DNA of 64,000 nucleotides from Vibrio gangliei (GCF_026001925.1 NZ_AP021870.1:434001-498000), one strand, 5' to 3'; positions 28,072 through 36,837 are shown, counted from the stretch's first letter. Made by a program: numbers and translations. Notes: generated from the letters alone by a model not told the origin.

Positions 28072-29004
28072 TTAAGCTTTTTTTAGATGCTTGAAAGTTT
28101 TAAAAGACTCTTGCACGAAAGCGTTGGCCGACTGCTTGCTATGAAAACGCGTATGACTTTCTTTCAGGCTATGTTGCCAGTCTAGCTTGATAGACTCACC
28201 ACTTTCTAAGTAAAAAACAAATGCATCAAGCAAATGAATTAAGTGTTTAGTAAATCTGGCAGCCTCTTGTTTATTGCTGTTTTCCATTAGGATGATGTAC
28301 CGATGTCCTGCATAGTGACAAACCAAATCAGTAGTACGTGCAGCAAGAAACAACAACTCAGAGATAGATAGCTTCAGCCTACTGATTTCTTTTGTTGGTA
28401 TTTCATGAACAATTTGGTTTTCATTACTTAATGTAATCGCTAATAAAAAGGAATACCTATTGTTATTAAGCTTGTCTTTCGGAGTTGTGAGGGCTTGTAA
28501 AACTTGCTGAATGTTCGGCAGCTTGTAATGCTCTGTTTGTACTGGTGTGTGGGGGGAGAGTTTTTGTCGTTGGGTAATATAACTACTAATTGTTAGTAAT
28601 TCTTTACGCCATTGCCAAAATGCATAGGTTACTAGACTCAAACCAATCAACATACACTCAAATATATCACCAAAAAAAGTATAGGTATCAAGCTTAATAA
28701 ATTCATCAATAAAATCTTGAGATAAAGATAAAAGAATAAAAATAAAGCCTAAAGCAAAATAATTCGTAATTCTACCTACCGTGCGGGTAGAAAGAATAAC
28801 TAATAACCAAATTAGCACCATAAACGCAGATATGCCTTCCGCAAAAACATCAAGCCAATCTATGTTATTACTTTCTTTTACGTAACCATTCAAGTAGTTG
28901 AATGTGAGCAGTGAAAAAAAGGAGAAAAAAAGAACGTAAAGCCAAAGTTTATGGTTACGAAGACCATAAATCATTTCAGAAAGTAGGTAGGTGAATCTTG
29001 TCAT
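28072..29004 (-). CDS. Membrane protein with degenerate GGDEF-like domain
   Basis: This 310-residue protein has four predicted membrane segments (about 20-38, 50-72, 79-99, 110-132). Its cytoplasmic domain (about 180-300) keeps the GGDEF outline: SELLFLAARTTDLVCHYAGH, then RYIILMENSNKQEAARF. The diguanylate cyclase signature GGDEF is replaced by AGHRY and the upstream metal-binding Asp is not evident, so catalysis is unlikely. It is more likely a sensor or c-di-GMP/protein-interaction module. It is co-transcribed with the AraC gene and divergent from the phytase gene. Confidence 0.65.
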   Translation of the reverse strand: MTRFTYLLSEMIYGLRNHKLWLYVLFFSFFSLLTFNYLNGYVKESNNIDWLDVFAEGISAFMVLIWLLVILSTRTVGRITNYFALGFIFILLSLSQDFIDEFIKLDTYTFFGDIFECMLIGLSLVTYAFWQWRKELLTISSYITQRQKLSPHTPVQTEHYKLPNIQQVLQALTTPKDKLNNNRYSFLLAITLSNENQIVHEIPTKEISRLKLSISELLFLAARTTDLVCHYAGHRYIILMENSNKQEAARFTKHLIHLLDAFVFYLESGESIKLDWQHSLKESHTRFHSKQSANAFVQESFKTFKHLKKA

Positions 29005-29277
29005 AGTATTTTTTCGTAATTTATAAGTCAGTAAGAATTGATTGTGTTCCTAGCTAAAGTCCAAATGGCTCAAACTAATTTATAATTGCACACCAATATT
29101 ACAAACTGTTTAAAACACCAGTAATAAAAGCCTGAATTTATTTCTAGTCCAAAAAGCTCATCTTGATGATCTTTCTTTCTTAACTTATTGATATTAAAGT
29201 TTAATTTTATTTTTGTCATAAATTTTTAATTTATAAGCCTTAAGTTTCTCTCGGATCAAAAAAACAAGGAGAGAAAA

Positions 29278-31383
29278 ATGTCCCGCAAAATCATAAGTTC
29301 GCTTATCGCAGTCGCTCTATTGAGTGGCTGTAATTCAGAAACGACTGAAACAGTGTATTTAGAAGCACAGCAAGCAAGTGATATCGAACCTGAACTTTTA
29401 AGCACATCCATTACAACAAATACTAGTTATGGTGATATTGGTGATTCAAGCTACTGGATCAACAGCGACAACAAGGCTGAAAGTTTGTTATTTGTCTCGC
29501 TGGAAGGCGATGGAGTTGCAGTTTATAGCGCTGCAGGGAAAGAAATCGATAAGCTTGAAGGCATTGGGGTAACAGGGGCGGATATTCGATACGACATAAA
29601 ATCAGAAAGTAGTGAGACTGCCGATATACTCGCGATTGCATTACCTGATCAAAATAGCTTTGGCTTTTATTCTATTGATTATGCAGATGGGGTAATTTTG
29701 AGTGATCTTGGCACAGTAGTTACTGACTATGCTGTAGAAGGTGTTTGTCTTCATAAAAACACTACTAATGGCGAGTTACTGGTGACTGGCGTGACAGAGG
29801 ATGGTGTCGCATTACAGTATAAATTGAAATATGAAAACGGGCAGATCCAAAGTATTTTAGTTGATGACTCAGGAATACCTATCGCAGTCCGTGAGTTGGC
29901 GGTTGGGGGGGAGCTCAGTGCATGTGTTGTCGATGATGAAACTTCGACACTATACATTGCAGAACAAGATGTGGGTATTTGGGCTTATGGTGCTGATCCT
30001 GAAGACATTAATTCAAGACGAATGGTTGATAGTATTGAGCCTCTAGGTTACTTACAAGAAATTGAAGCGCTCGACCTTATCTATATGCCTGAAGGAAAAG
30101 GATATCTTGTAGTTGGTGATGAAGGTAAAGGTATGGTTCTATACCGCCGAGATGATTGGCAGTTAAACTCACATATACAGTTAGATGGTGTCGCTGAGAT
30201 TAAATCATTTAGTGTTGCTGACGATGGTATATGGGTGGCTAATTCAGAAAAGGATGAGCCAATTTATGAGAAGTTGACATTTCAAGCACTCAATACTGCC
30301 AACTCAATGGCGCAAAGCCCAATATCGCAAGCTCTGAGTCCAGAAGACTTAAGTTCATCAGGTATTCGATTAGTCAAAGTGACTCGAGAAACCGTTCCTG
30401 TCGAGGATGATGGAGATGCAGCAGATGATCCGGCGTTTTGGTTAAATGAAAACTCACCAGGTGATAGTCTGATTATTGCGACTAACAAGCAGGGTGGTCT
30501 AATGGCTTATGATTTATTGGGTAATGAACTTCAATATCTCAATGAAGGTGAGCCGAATAATGTAGATATTATCCAGTCTGTTAGAGACCAAAATGGTCAA
30601 AATTTTGCGTTAGCTGCAGCAAGTAACAGAGAATTCAACACTATTGCCTTGTATCAGATTCAGGCCGCATCTGAGGATCAAGATCCAATTAAGAAGTTAA
30701 AGGCTGTCGGGGCTAATGCGCATACTGAAAGTGCAGAATTACAGTCTGAACTTAATGAAGTATATGGACTGTGCACTTATCAAGCAAACGATGGCACTCC
30801 TTATGTCTTCGTTAATGGTAAGAGTGGTGATATTGAACAATGGCGATTAACCATCAACGATTCTAGTATTGAAGGAAGCATTGTGCGTCGCTTAAAAGTA
30901 GCTAGCCAACCAGAAGGCTGTGTGGTTGATGAGCAAACAGGAACCTTATATGTAGGTGAGGAAGATGTCGGTATATGGAAATTTTCTGCCAATGAAGGAG
31001 CCACAACAACAGGGGAGATGATCATTGCAGTGGATGGTGAAACCTTGGTAGCCGATGCTGAAGGAATCTCTATTTATAATAATGGCATCGTCAACTATTT
31101 AATCGTATCAAGCCAAGGTAATCATACTTATGCCGTGTATGATCTTGATGATGCTCATCAATACATAGGTAGTTTTGCACTCGTTGCAGATGATGCAAAT
31201 AAGCTTGATGGGGTCAGTGAAACAGATGGTATCCATGCGGTGTCTACCGCTGTTGGTGACGCTTTCCCAGACGGCTTATTTATTGCACAAGATGGATTTA
31301 ATGTGAATGAAAACTATGAGTATGAAAATCAGAATTTCAAGATAATTTCTTGGACGGATATTCAAAGCTCACTTCAAAAATAG
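29278..31383 (+). CDS. Two-domain beta-propeller 3-phytase lipoprotein
   Basis: A 701-residue protein starting after a strong AAGGAGAG site. The signal MSRKIISSLIAVALLSGC has a lipobox (LSGC) at about residue 18, so it is probably anchored in the outer membrane. The C-terminal domain (about 350-701) has the canonical phytase start DAADDPAFWLNE (380-391), the propeller repeats, and VDEQTGTLYVGEEDVGIWKF. The N-terminal domain (about 40-345) is a diverged copy: GDSSYWINSDN replaces ADDPAFW, and DDETSTLYIAEQDVGIW repeats the later motif. Beta-propeller phytases release phosphate from phytate using calcium. A possible PhoB half-site (TGTCATAAAT, 29215) lies upstream. A terminator follows. Confidence 0.88.
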   Translation: MSRKIISSLIAVALLSGCNSETTETVYLEAQQASDIEPELLSTSITTNTSYGDIGDSSYWINSDNKAESLLFVSLEGDGVAVYSAAGKEIDKLEGIGVTGADIRYDIKSESSETADILAIALPDQNSFGFYSIDYADGVILSDLGTVVTDYAVEGVCLHKNTTNGELLVTGVTEDGVALQYKLKYENGQIQSILVDDSGIPIAVRELAVGGELSACVVDDETSTLYIAEQDVGIWAYGADPEDINSRRMVDSIEPLGYLQEIEALDLIYMPEGKGYLVVGDEGKGMVLYRRDDWQLNSHIQLDGVAEIKSFSVADDGIWVANSEKDEPIYEKLTFQALNTANSMAQSPISQALSPEDLSSSGIRLVKVTRETVPVEDDGDAADDPAFWLNENSPGDSLIIATNKQGGLMAYDLLGNELQYLNEGEPNNVDIIQSVRDQNGQNFALAAASNREFNTIALYQIQAASEDQDPIKKLKAVGANAHTESAELQSELNEVYGLCTYQANDGTPYVFVNGKSGDIEQWRLTINDSSIEGSIVRRLKVASQPEGCVVDEQTGTLYVGEEDVGIWKFSANEGATTTGEMIIAVDGETLVADAEGISIYNNGIVNYLIVSSQGNHTYAVYDLDDAHQYIGSFALVADDANKLDGVSETDGIHAVSTAVGDAFPDGLFIAQDGFNVNENYEYENQNFKIISWTDIQSSLQK

Positions 31384-31396
31384 TATTCCAACAACG

Positions 31397-31425
31397 GTGC
31401 TAGTCCTCTTGGCTAGCACTTTTTA
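31397..31425 (+). terminator. Terminator of phytase gene
   Basis: GTGCTAG and CTAGCAC form a stem around a nine-base loop, followed by five Ts, 16 bases after the phytase stop. Confidence 0.8.
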
Positions 31426-31533
31426 TATATTTACGTTAACTGCATTTCGGTGCTTGTTTTATCACATAAGTTTTTTGATCTAGAAGGTGATTTTTATCGT
31501 ACTGATAGTGATTCAATATTTGCAGGGTATCGT

Positions 31534-32079
31534 ATGAAAATAGCGCTATTTAATTCTAAAAACCTGTTTATTTTCATTATCTTATTTCTAACCGGCTGCT
31601 TGGGTATGCCAAAGTCGGTTACGCCCATTCAACCATTTGATGTGAACAACTACCTCGGAACCTGGTATGAAATCGCTCGGCTGGATCATTCTTTTGAACG
31701 TGGATTAACTCATGTTACGGCAGAGTATTCCCTTAAAGACGATGGAGGGGTGAAAGTCATCAACCGCGGTTATTCCAAACAAAAACAGCATTGGGAACAA
31801 GCAGAAGGCAAAGCCTACTTCGTTGATGAGACTAACAAAGGTTACCTCAAAGTGTCATTTTTCGGACCTTTCTATAGTTCGTATGTCATTTTCTACCTTG
31901 ATCCAACAGGCCAATACGCTTTCATCTCAGGCCCAGACCATGATTATCTGTGGCTTTTATCTCGTACACCGACTGTTGATGAATCTGTTAAGCAAAAGTT
32001 TATCGACATGAGCCAACAGAAAGGTTTTGATACCAGTAAACTGATTTTTGTTGATCAGCAAAGTCCACCGAAAATATAA
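31534..32079 (+). CDS. blc: Outer-membrane lipocalin Blc
   Basis: A 181-residue lipoprotein from ATG 31534; the frame extends 28 codons upstream without signal-like character. The signal ends in the lipobox LTGC. The mature part shows the lipocalin signature NNYLGTWYEIARLDHSFERG (G-x-W-Y) and a C-terminal DYLWLLSRTPTVDE that matches bacterial Blc proteins, which bind lysophospholipids at the outer membrane. It is a single gene between the phytase terminator and its own terminator at 32221. Confidence 0.92.
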   Translation: MKIALFNSKNLFIFIILFLTGCLGMPKSVTPIQPFDVNNYLGTWYEIARLDHSFERGLTHVTAEYSLKDDGGVKVINRGYSKQKQHWEQAEGKAYFVDETNKGYLKVSFFGPFYSSYVIFYLDPTGQYAFISGPDHDYLWLLSRTPTVDESVKQKFIDMSQQKGFDTSKLIFVDQQSPPKI

Positions 32080-32220
32080 CACTGACTAAATAAGCTGCTG
32101 AGTGCCATGAGTTATTTTAGGAAAACTAGACGGATTGTTTCCGCTGAGTAATTATGACGCACGATCAATTTTATACATTTATTTAGGTAATTGATTTGTT
32201 GATGTTAGCAAGCAGTGGAA

Positions 32221-32254
32221 TGATAGCCTGATAGGTTATACAGGCTATCATTTT
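32221..32254 (+). terminator. Terminator of blc
   Basis: TGATAGCCTG and CAGGCTATCA form a perfect ten-base stem followed by TTTT. Confidence 0.82.
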
Positions 32255-32286
32255 ATCTATAAAGATCTTAGGTGCTAAGAGAGAAT

Positions 32287-32661
32287 ATGAAAGAATTTGA
32301 TGTGCTATTGAGAGTCGCAGAGCGTAAGGCGAAATTTGATCAAACCAACCTTTGGTCTAATGGTTCGGAAACTTACCTCGCAGAAATGAAAAAAGAAATT
32401 GACGAAGTCTCAGAAGAAATCCCCAAAAATCGTCAATGTTATCTAGAAGAAGAATTAGGCGACGTGCTGTGGGATTACTTGAATGTACTTACTGCTATAA
32501 AAAAAGAGCAAGGTATATGCCCCAAAGCAGTATTAACTCGAGCTATCAAAAAATATGAAGAAAGGGTGTCTGGTATTGAAGTTGGGGAGTCTTGGGCAAG
32601 CATAAAGGAACGACAGAAAATAGCTTTGGCACAGGAGCAAAACGAACGTACCAACAAATGA
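32287..32661 (+). CDS. Small MazG-type nucleotide pyrophosphohydrolase
   Basis: A 124-residue protein from ATG 32287 (a GTG at 32272 is also in frame). The MazG metal site is EMKKEIDEVSEE followed by YLEEELGDVLWDYLNVL (ExxE then ExxD at about residues 40-70). Enzymes of this type hydrolyse (d)NTPs or aberrant nucleotides as house-cleaners. It is the first gene of a short accessory stretch (MazG, APH-like kinase, acetyltransferase remnant, YefM-YoeB), the kind of mix common in mobile cassettes, though no cassette boundary was found. Confidence 0.82.
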   Translation: MKEFDVLLRVAERKAKFDQTNLWSNGSETYLAEMKKEIDEVSEEIPKNRQCYLEEELGDVLWDYLNVLTAIKKEQGICPKAVLTRAIKKYEERVSGIEVGESWASIKERQKIALAQEQNERTNK

Positions 32662-32784
32662 GGTCAAGACAGACCTACATTCTAGGCTAGCTTTGAATTT
32701 GATGTTTATTGGGTTGTGCTGTGCATAGCGATTCTGCAACTCACTATTTGACTTGATGCAGTGCGAATTAGACAGGGAGGTATT

Positions 32785-33561
32785 ATGGAAGAATTATCCG
32801 GTGGAAGAGAATCTGCCATATATCGAGATGGTGAAGTTGTTTATCGGCCACTACAACCGTGGAGTTCTACAATTCATCTTGTTTTGAAGCACCTGGAACA
32901 AGCAAACGTTGATGAAAGCCCTAAATTTCTTGGTGTAAATCAAGACCAGGAAATACTAAGTTTTGTTGAAGGTAATACCTATAATTATCCGTTAATTGGA
33001 GCAATCGCTACCAATACGGCACTCATGTCAGCGGCCAAATTACTACGAAAAATACATGACTCAACTGCGTCACTTTTGGCACGACTCGATGTTAATGCGC
33101 ACCGGTGGATGTTAGATCCAAGAGAACCATTCGAGGTTATCTGTCATGGTGACTTTACTCCATACAATGTTGCTCTATTAGAAGATACAGTTGTTGGTGT
33201 GTTTGATTTCGATACAGCTCACCCAGCACCTAGAATATGGGACTTGGCTTATTCCATTTATAGCTGGGCTCCTTTTAAGACTGATAGCAATGATAAGCTA
33301 GGCACAATCTCAGAGCAGGAGGTTAGAGCCAAGTTGTTTTGCGACAGTTACGGCGCTACAGAATTAGAAAGAGAACAATTAGCCGATGCTATGATTCAGC
33401 GATTACAGGCTTTAGTGTCCTTTATGCGTAGTGAAGCCGGAAAGGGCAATGAATCCTTTGCTGAAAATATAGAGAAAGGTCATCTTCAGGCTTATCTGAA
33501 TGACATAAAATACATCACTGAAAATAAACAAAAAATTCGGTACGCATTATGCAATACCTAG
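32785..33561 (+). CDS. APH-fold phosphotransferase
   Basis: A 258-residue kinase from ATG 32785, preceded by GGGAGG. The N lobe begins MEELSGGRESAIYRDGEVVY, and the hinge carries EILSFVEGNTYNYP. The catalytic loop VICHGDFTPYNVALL (HGD-x4-N, about residue 127) and the metal-binding GVFDFDTAHPAPRIWDLAY are intact. The fold is that of aminoglycoside/choline/homoserine kinases. Nothing identifies the substrate, so antibiotic resistance should not be assumed. Confidence 0.8.
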   Translation: MEELSGGRESAIYRDGEVVYRPLQPWSSTIHLVLKHLEQANVDESPKFLGVNQDQEILSFVEGNTYNYPLIGAIATNTALMSAAKLLRKIHDSTASLLARLDVNAHRWMLDPREPFEVICHGDFTPYNVALLEDTVVGVFDFDTAHPAPRIWDLAYSIYSWAPFKTDSNDKLGTISEQEVRAKLFCDSYGATELEREQLADAMIQRLQALVSFMRSEAGKGNESFAENIEKGHLQAYLNDIKYITENKQKIRYALCNT

Positions 33562-33589
33562 GCTTTAATTCTCTATCGCCAGCATTTAA

Positions 33590-33721
33590 CTAACTTAAGC
33601 TCGCTCTCAAAGCTGCAATGGTGATGAAAAGTTTATTTTCTGCGTCTTGGAAAGCTTGAAATCCATAACTCTCATAGAAATGTTTTGCATTGTCGCTGGC
33701 ACGCAGGGTGACCATCGACCA
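33590..33721 (-). pseudogene. GNAT acetyltransferase C-terminal remnant
   Basis: On the minus strand, 43 codons before a TAG read as the end of a GNAT protein: MVTLRASDNAKHFYESYGF, then QAFQDAENKLFITIAALRA. The AKHFYESYGF segment is the usual motif B. An in-frame stop lies just upstream (TAA near 33727), and no N-terminal acetyl-CoA motif is present, so the gene is truncated. Its wording is like the acetyltransferases found in TacT-type toxin-antitoxin pairs. It was too short to appear as a long open frame. Confidence 0.6.
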
Positions 33722-33776
33722 TGAATTTTACAATCAATTTATAGCTTGTATTACATGGGCAAAGTGTTCAACTTAC

Positions 33777-33823
33777 TGTACAAGTTAACGTTGCAAAGTT
33801 ATACTTGTTCCATTAAATGTACA
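33777..33823 (+). promoter_or_regulatory. YefM operator with two TGTACA cores
   Basis: TGTACA occurs at 33777-33782, inside the inverted repeat AACTTACTGTACAAGTT, and again at 33818-33823 inside ATGTACAT. The core hexamer is the one reported for E. coli YefM-YoeB autoregulation. The second copy is 14 bases before yefM. Confidence 0.65.
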
Positions 33824-33836
33824 TGTGGAGGTTCTT

Positions 33837-34091
33837 ATGAGAATCGTATCTTTTACTGAAGCACGGAATAGTTTAAAAGCGGTTTTAGATGGTGTTGTGA
33901 ATGATGCAGACACAACGGTAATTACTCGTCGTGATTCGGAAGATGTTGTTGTAATGTCTTTAGATTATTACAATAGCTTAATGGAGACAGTTCACTTACT
34001 TCGTTCTCCTCAAAATGCAGAGCACCTAAATCGTTCAATATCGCAGTATCGTGCAGGTAAAACGACAGCACGAGAATTAATCGATGAGTAA
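33837..34091 (+). CDS. yefM: Antitoxin YefM (Phd/YefM family)
   Basis: An 84-residue antitoxin that neutralises YoeB and represses its own operon. ATG 33837 follows TGGAGG; an in-frame upstream GTG is less likely. The N-terminal Phd/YefM DNA-binding part reads MRIVSFTEARNSLKAVLDGV, with VVVMSLDYYNSLMETVHLL in the middle. The acidic C terminus wraps the toxin. It overlaps yoeB by eight bases. Confidence 0.93.
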   Translation: MRIVSFTEARNSLKAVLDGVVNDADTTVITRRDSEDVVVMSLDYYNSLMETVHLLRSPQNAEHLNRSISQYRAGKTTARELIDE

Positions 34092-34353
34092 TAGCAAGCG
34101 GTTATTGTCTTGGACTGATGACGCTTGGGATGACTACCTATATTGGCAAACTCAAGATAAGAAAACACTCAAGCGTATCAACAAACTCATCAATGATGTT
34201 AAGCGCTCTCCATTTGAAGGCATCGGTAAACCAGAGCCGTTAAAAGAGAACTTATCTGGTTTTTGGTCTCGTCGTATTGATGACACAAATAGGCTTGTTT
34301 ACGCAGTAGATGAACAAGCGATAACAATAATCTCATGTCGTTACCACTACTGA
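34084..34353 (+). CDS. yoeB: Toxin YoeB (Txe/YoeB family)
   Basis: An 89-residue ribosome-dependent endoribonuclease. It closely follows E. coli YoeB (84 residues) over WDDYLYW, FEGIGKPEPLKENLSGFWSR and the CRYHY end. By alignment, the catalytic Glu46, Arg65 and His83 of E. coli correspond to Glu51, Arg70 and His88 here, all present. The toxin therefore looks intact and is paired with its antitoxin. Confidence 0.95.
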   Translation: MSNSKRLLSWTDDAWDDYLYWQTQDKKTLKRINKLINDVKRSPFEGIGKPEPLKENLSGFWSRRIDDTNRLVYAVDEQAITIISCRYHY

Positions 34354-34385
34354 ATTCGGCTTAGAGAAATGCCATCTAGCAAACA

Positions 34386-34424
34386 AAAAACCTTGCCCAA
34401 ATCATCTTGAACAAGGCTTTTAAG
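34386..34424 (-). terminator. Terminator of dbpA operon
   Basis: Read on the minus strand, CCTTGTTCAA pairs with TTTGGGCAAGG and is followed by a run of six Ts. It lies about 50 bases past the dbpA stop, between convergent yoeB and dbpA. Confidence 0.65.
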
Positions 34425-34468
34425 TTATTTTAATTCGACAAATCTAGTGCCTAAATACGATCTATTAC

Positions 34469-35869
34469 TTAAATAATACGAGCGCGGAAGTTTTTGCCTT
34501 TCATTTTACCGTTAGAGATCTTCTTCAAGGCTTGCTTGGCAATGCTTCTATCAACAGCGACATAAGCACGCATATCGTATAAATGTATCTTGCCAACTTT
34601 CTTACCGTCGACACCGTTATCGCCACCGGTTAGAGCACCTAAAATATCGCCAGCTCGTACTTTCTGCTTTTTACCGCCATCAATTTGAATGGTTGCCATA
34701 CGGGCATCAAACGCAGGTTCTTTTAGAATGGCGTCACTTGGTAATGTTGCAGGTGTAATCGCAATATCCATGTATTCATCAATTTGCGCGACACGGAACA
34801 TTTCTTTTTCAGCAAATAAGCTAAATGCCATGCCTTTACTTCCTGCGCGACCAGTACGGCCAATGCGGTGAACATGGACTTCAGGATCACGTGCGAGTTG
34901 GAAGTTGATCACTGCATCGAGGTTTTCAACATCCAAGCCACGGGCTGCTACATCGGTTGCGACTAAGATAGAGACACTTTTATTGGCAAACAGAACCAAT
35001 GCTTGATCGCGTTCGCGTTGTTCCATATCGCCATTTAATGCGACGACATCAAAACCTTTGTAATGCAACTCGTCAGCAATTTCTTGAGTTTCACGCTTGG
35101 TGTTACAGAAAATAACGCAAGATTCTGGTTCGTGCGTTTTCAAAATGATTTCAGTGGCTTTTACGCGTTCTTCAAATGAATCGGTTTTATAAAAGCATTG
35201 AGAAATACTTGAGTTAGTGTGCTGGCTTTCAACCTTCACCATCTGCGGGTTACGCATAATACGATCGGCAATCGATTTGATTTCAGCGGGGAAGGTGGCA
35301 CTAAATAACAAGGTTTGACGATCCGTCGGCGCTTGCTCAATGATGGCGTCTAAAGCGTCTTGGAAACCCATGTCTAACATACGATCCGCTTCATCAAGCA
35401 CTAAGGTGTTCAACTCAGATAAATCGATACGGCCTTTTTGTAAGTGATCGAGAATACGACCTGGCGTACCCACTAAAATGTGTGCGCCATGTTCCAGTGA
35501 GCCTATTTGCGGCCCAAATGGCATTCCGCCGCACAGAGTCAGAACTTTGATGTTATGAATGCTGCGAGCCAGTTTGCGGATTTCTTTAGCCACTTGGTCT
35601 GCCAGTTCGCGTGTCGGGCAAAGCACTAAAGATTGTACTCGGAATCGCTTCACATCGAGATTTGCTAATAAGCCCAAACCAAACGCTGCCGTTTTACCTG
35701 AACCGGTTTTGCCTTGGCCAATCACATCTTTGCCAGCCAACATTAACGGTAAGCTGTTGGCTTGAATTGCCGTCATGCTTTCATAGCCAAGGGAAGTTAG
35801 ATTTTCTAATAATGCCGGATCAAGATTGAGGCTTGAAAATGCGGTGTTTGAACTTTGAGTTTGAGTCAA
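34469..35869 (-). CDS. dbpA: DEAD-box RNA helicase DbpA
   Basis: A 466-residue ATP-dependent RNA helicase of 50S ribosome assembly that recognises 23S rRNA hairpin 92. Motifs in order: GKTGSGKTAAFGL (I), PTRELADQ (Ia), VLDEADRMLDMGF (II), LFSATFP (III), ATDVAARGLDVENL (V) and HRIGRTGRAG (VI). The C-terminal DbpA RNA-binding domain starts near residue 395 (KQKVRAGDILGALTG, KVGKIHLYDMRAYVAV). The frame begins with TTG at 35869, seven bases after an AGGA site; no ATG is available upstream in frame. The glutaredoxin gene precedes it by 18 bases. Confidence 0.93.
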   Translation of the reverse strand: MTQTQSSNTAFSSLNLDPALLENLTSLGYESMTAIQANSLPLMLAGKDVIGQGKTGSGKTAAFGLGLLANLDVKRFRVQSLVLCPTRELADQVAKEIRKLARSIHNIKVLTLCGGMPFGPQIGSLEHGAHILVGTPGRILDHLQKGRIDLSELNTLVLDEADRMLDMGFQDALDAIIEQAPTDRQTLLFSATFPAEIKSIADRIMRNPQMVKVESQHTNSSISQCFYKTDSFEERVKATEIILKTHEPESCVIFCNTKRETQEIADELHYKGFDVVALNGDMEQRERDQALVLFANKSVSILVATDVAARGLDVENLDAVINFQLARDPEVHVHRIGRTGRAGSKGMAFSLFAEKEMFRVAQIDEYMDIAITPATLPSDAILKEPAFDARMATIQIDGGKKQKVRAGDILGALTGGDNGVDGKKVGKIHLYDMRAYVAVDRSIAKQALKKISNGKMKGKNFRARII

Positions 35870-35887
35870 AATGAATTCCTTACAGGA

Positions 35888-36115
35888 TTAACTGTTATAA
35901 ATTTTATCGAAGTTGGCAGCATTCCAACCGGCCATCATGCGGTCACCGATTTTTAATACGGGCACGCCACGAGCACCAATGGCTTCGAGTTCTTTGCGGC
36001 CACGCTGCATTTTGGCATTACAGAGTCGATATTTAATGCCTTTTGAGTCTAGATACATTTTTGCTGCTTTGCAGTGAGGGCATTTATCTGCCACATAGAG
36101 GACAATGCGTTTCAT
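35888..36115 (-). CDS. Glutaredoxin-like small redox protein
   Basis: A 75-residue thioredoxin-fold protein with the active-site motif YVADKCPHCKAAKMYL (CPHC at residues 12-15). The cis-Pro region GVPVLKIGDRMMAGWN (about 50-65) matches glutaredoxins and NrdH-like proteins. It is likely a thiol-disulfide exchanger in the cytoplasm. It lies upstream of dbpA on the same strand with an 18-base gap; a functional link to the helicase is not evident. Confidence 0.82.
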   Translation of the reverse strand: MKRIVLYVADKCPHCKAAKMYLDSKGIKYRLCNAKMQRGRKELEAIGARGVPVLKIGDRMMAGWNAANFDKIYNS

Positions 36116-36158
36116 AATAATCTGTTATTTCTTTAAGCTAGTGTTAAATTGGGTTGTG

Positions 36159-36728
36159 CTAATTTGAGTTCGTCTGAAAAAGGTAAGGAAATAACTGCTG
36201 TTTTTCCTCCGCCGTTAAACTCTCGACCCGTGCAATGTTGGTATCAGGGATCATTTCTGGATTCTGGTAATGTTTTATGGCACGTTCCATGCTTTCTTCA
36301 CGAATTAAATGAAGCACAGGGTAAGGGGCGCGATTGGTTAGATTCTCTGCATCTTCAGGTTGCGCACCTGCAAAACAATAATTCGGGTGAAACGTGGCCA
36401 CTTGAAAAATACCTTCCCACTGTTCTTGTTTGATTAAGGCATCAATCCAATCAAGAAAGAAATTATAGTCATCAAAATCGTGCAGCATGTTAGGAATAAC
36501 AACCAAAGTGGTTTCCAGTTCTGATGCTGGCGTTTCAACTAAAGTCGTGAATTGCTGAAACACATCTTCAAGTAAGGCTTCTTCCACAGAGGCCTGTGAA
36601 ACGAAAATTTTAATTTGCTTATTTCGTTGCGGTTTGGCTGCAAAAGGACACAAATTGAGTCCAATCACCACATCAAGCAGCCATTGCTCGACTTGTGATT
36701 CGATTTCTTGAATAGGAAGTGACGACAT
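36159..36728 (-). CDS. DUF1415 family protein
   Basis: A 189-residue cytoplasmic protein from ATG 36728 (MSSLPIQ); the frame also offers ATG 36740. VIGLNLCPFAAKPQ, VVIPNMLHDFDDYNFFLDW and ATFHPNYCFAGAQPEDAENL are the conserved blocks of DUF1415, with invariant His and Cys residues suggesting an enzymatic or metal site. The function is not established. Confidence 0.8.
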   Translation of the reverse strand: MSSLPIQEIESQVEQWLLDVVIGLNLCPFAAKPQRNKQIKIFVSQASVEEALLEDVFQQFTTLVETPASELETTLVVIPNMLHDFDDYNFFLDWIDALIKQEQWEGIFQVATFHPNYCFAGAQPEDAENLTNRAPYPVLHLIREESMERAIKHYQNPEMIPDTNIARVESLTAEEKQQLFPYLFQTNSN

Positions 36729-36837
36729 GTGATTTCTCATAAAAATTTGGACAGCGATTCTAGCATAGATGATGCTCGCATATCTTGTGTTATTGACGTT
36801 ATAATCGACCTAAAGTTAAAGCAGTAAAGAGATCCTC

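Noticed and set aside
29213..29230. A full PhoB box upstream of the phytase gene.
   Set aside because: The first half (TGTCATAAAT) is good, but the second half is degenerate; kept only as a remark in the gene entry.
32080..34353. Integron attC sites around the MazG/APH/YefM-YoeB block.
   Set aside because: No paired core sites with a conserved palindrome could be recognised at the gene borders.
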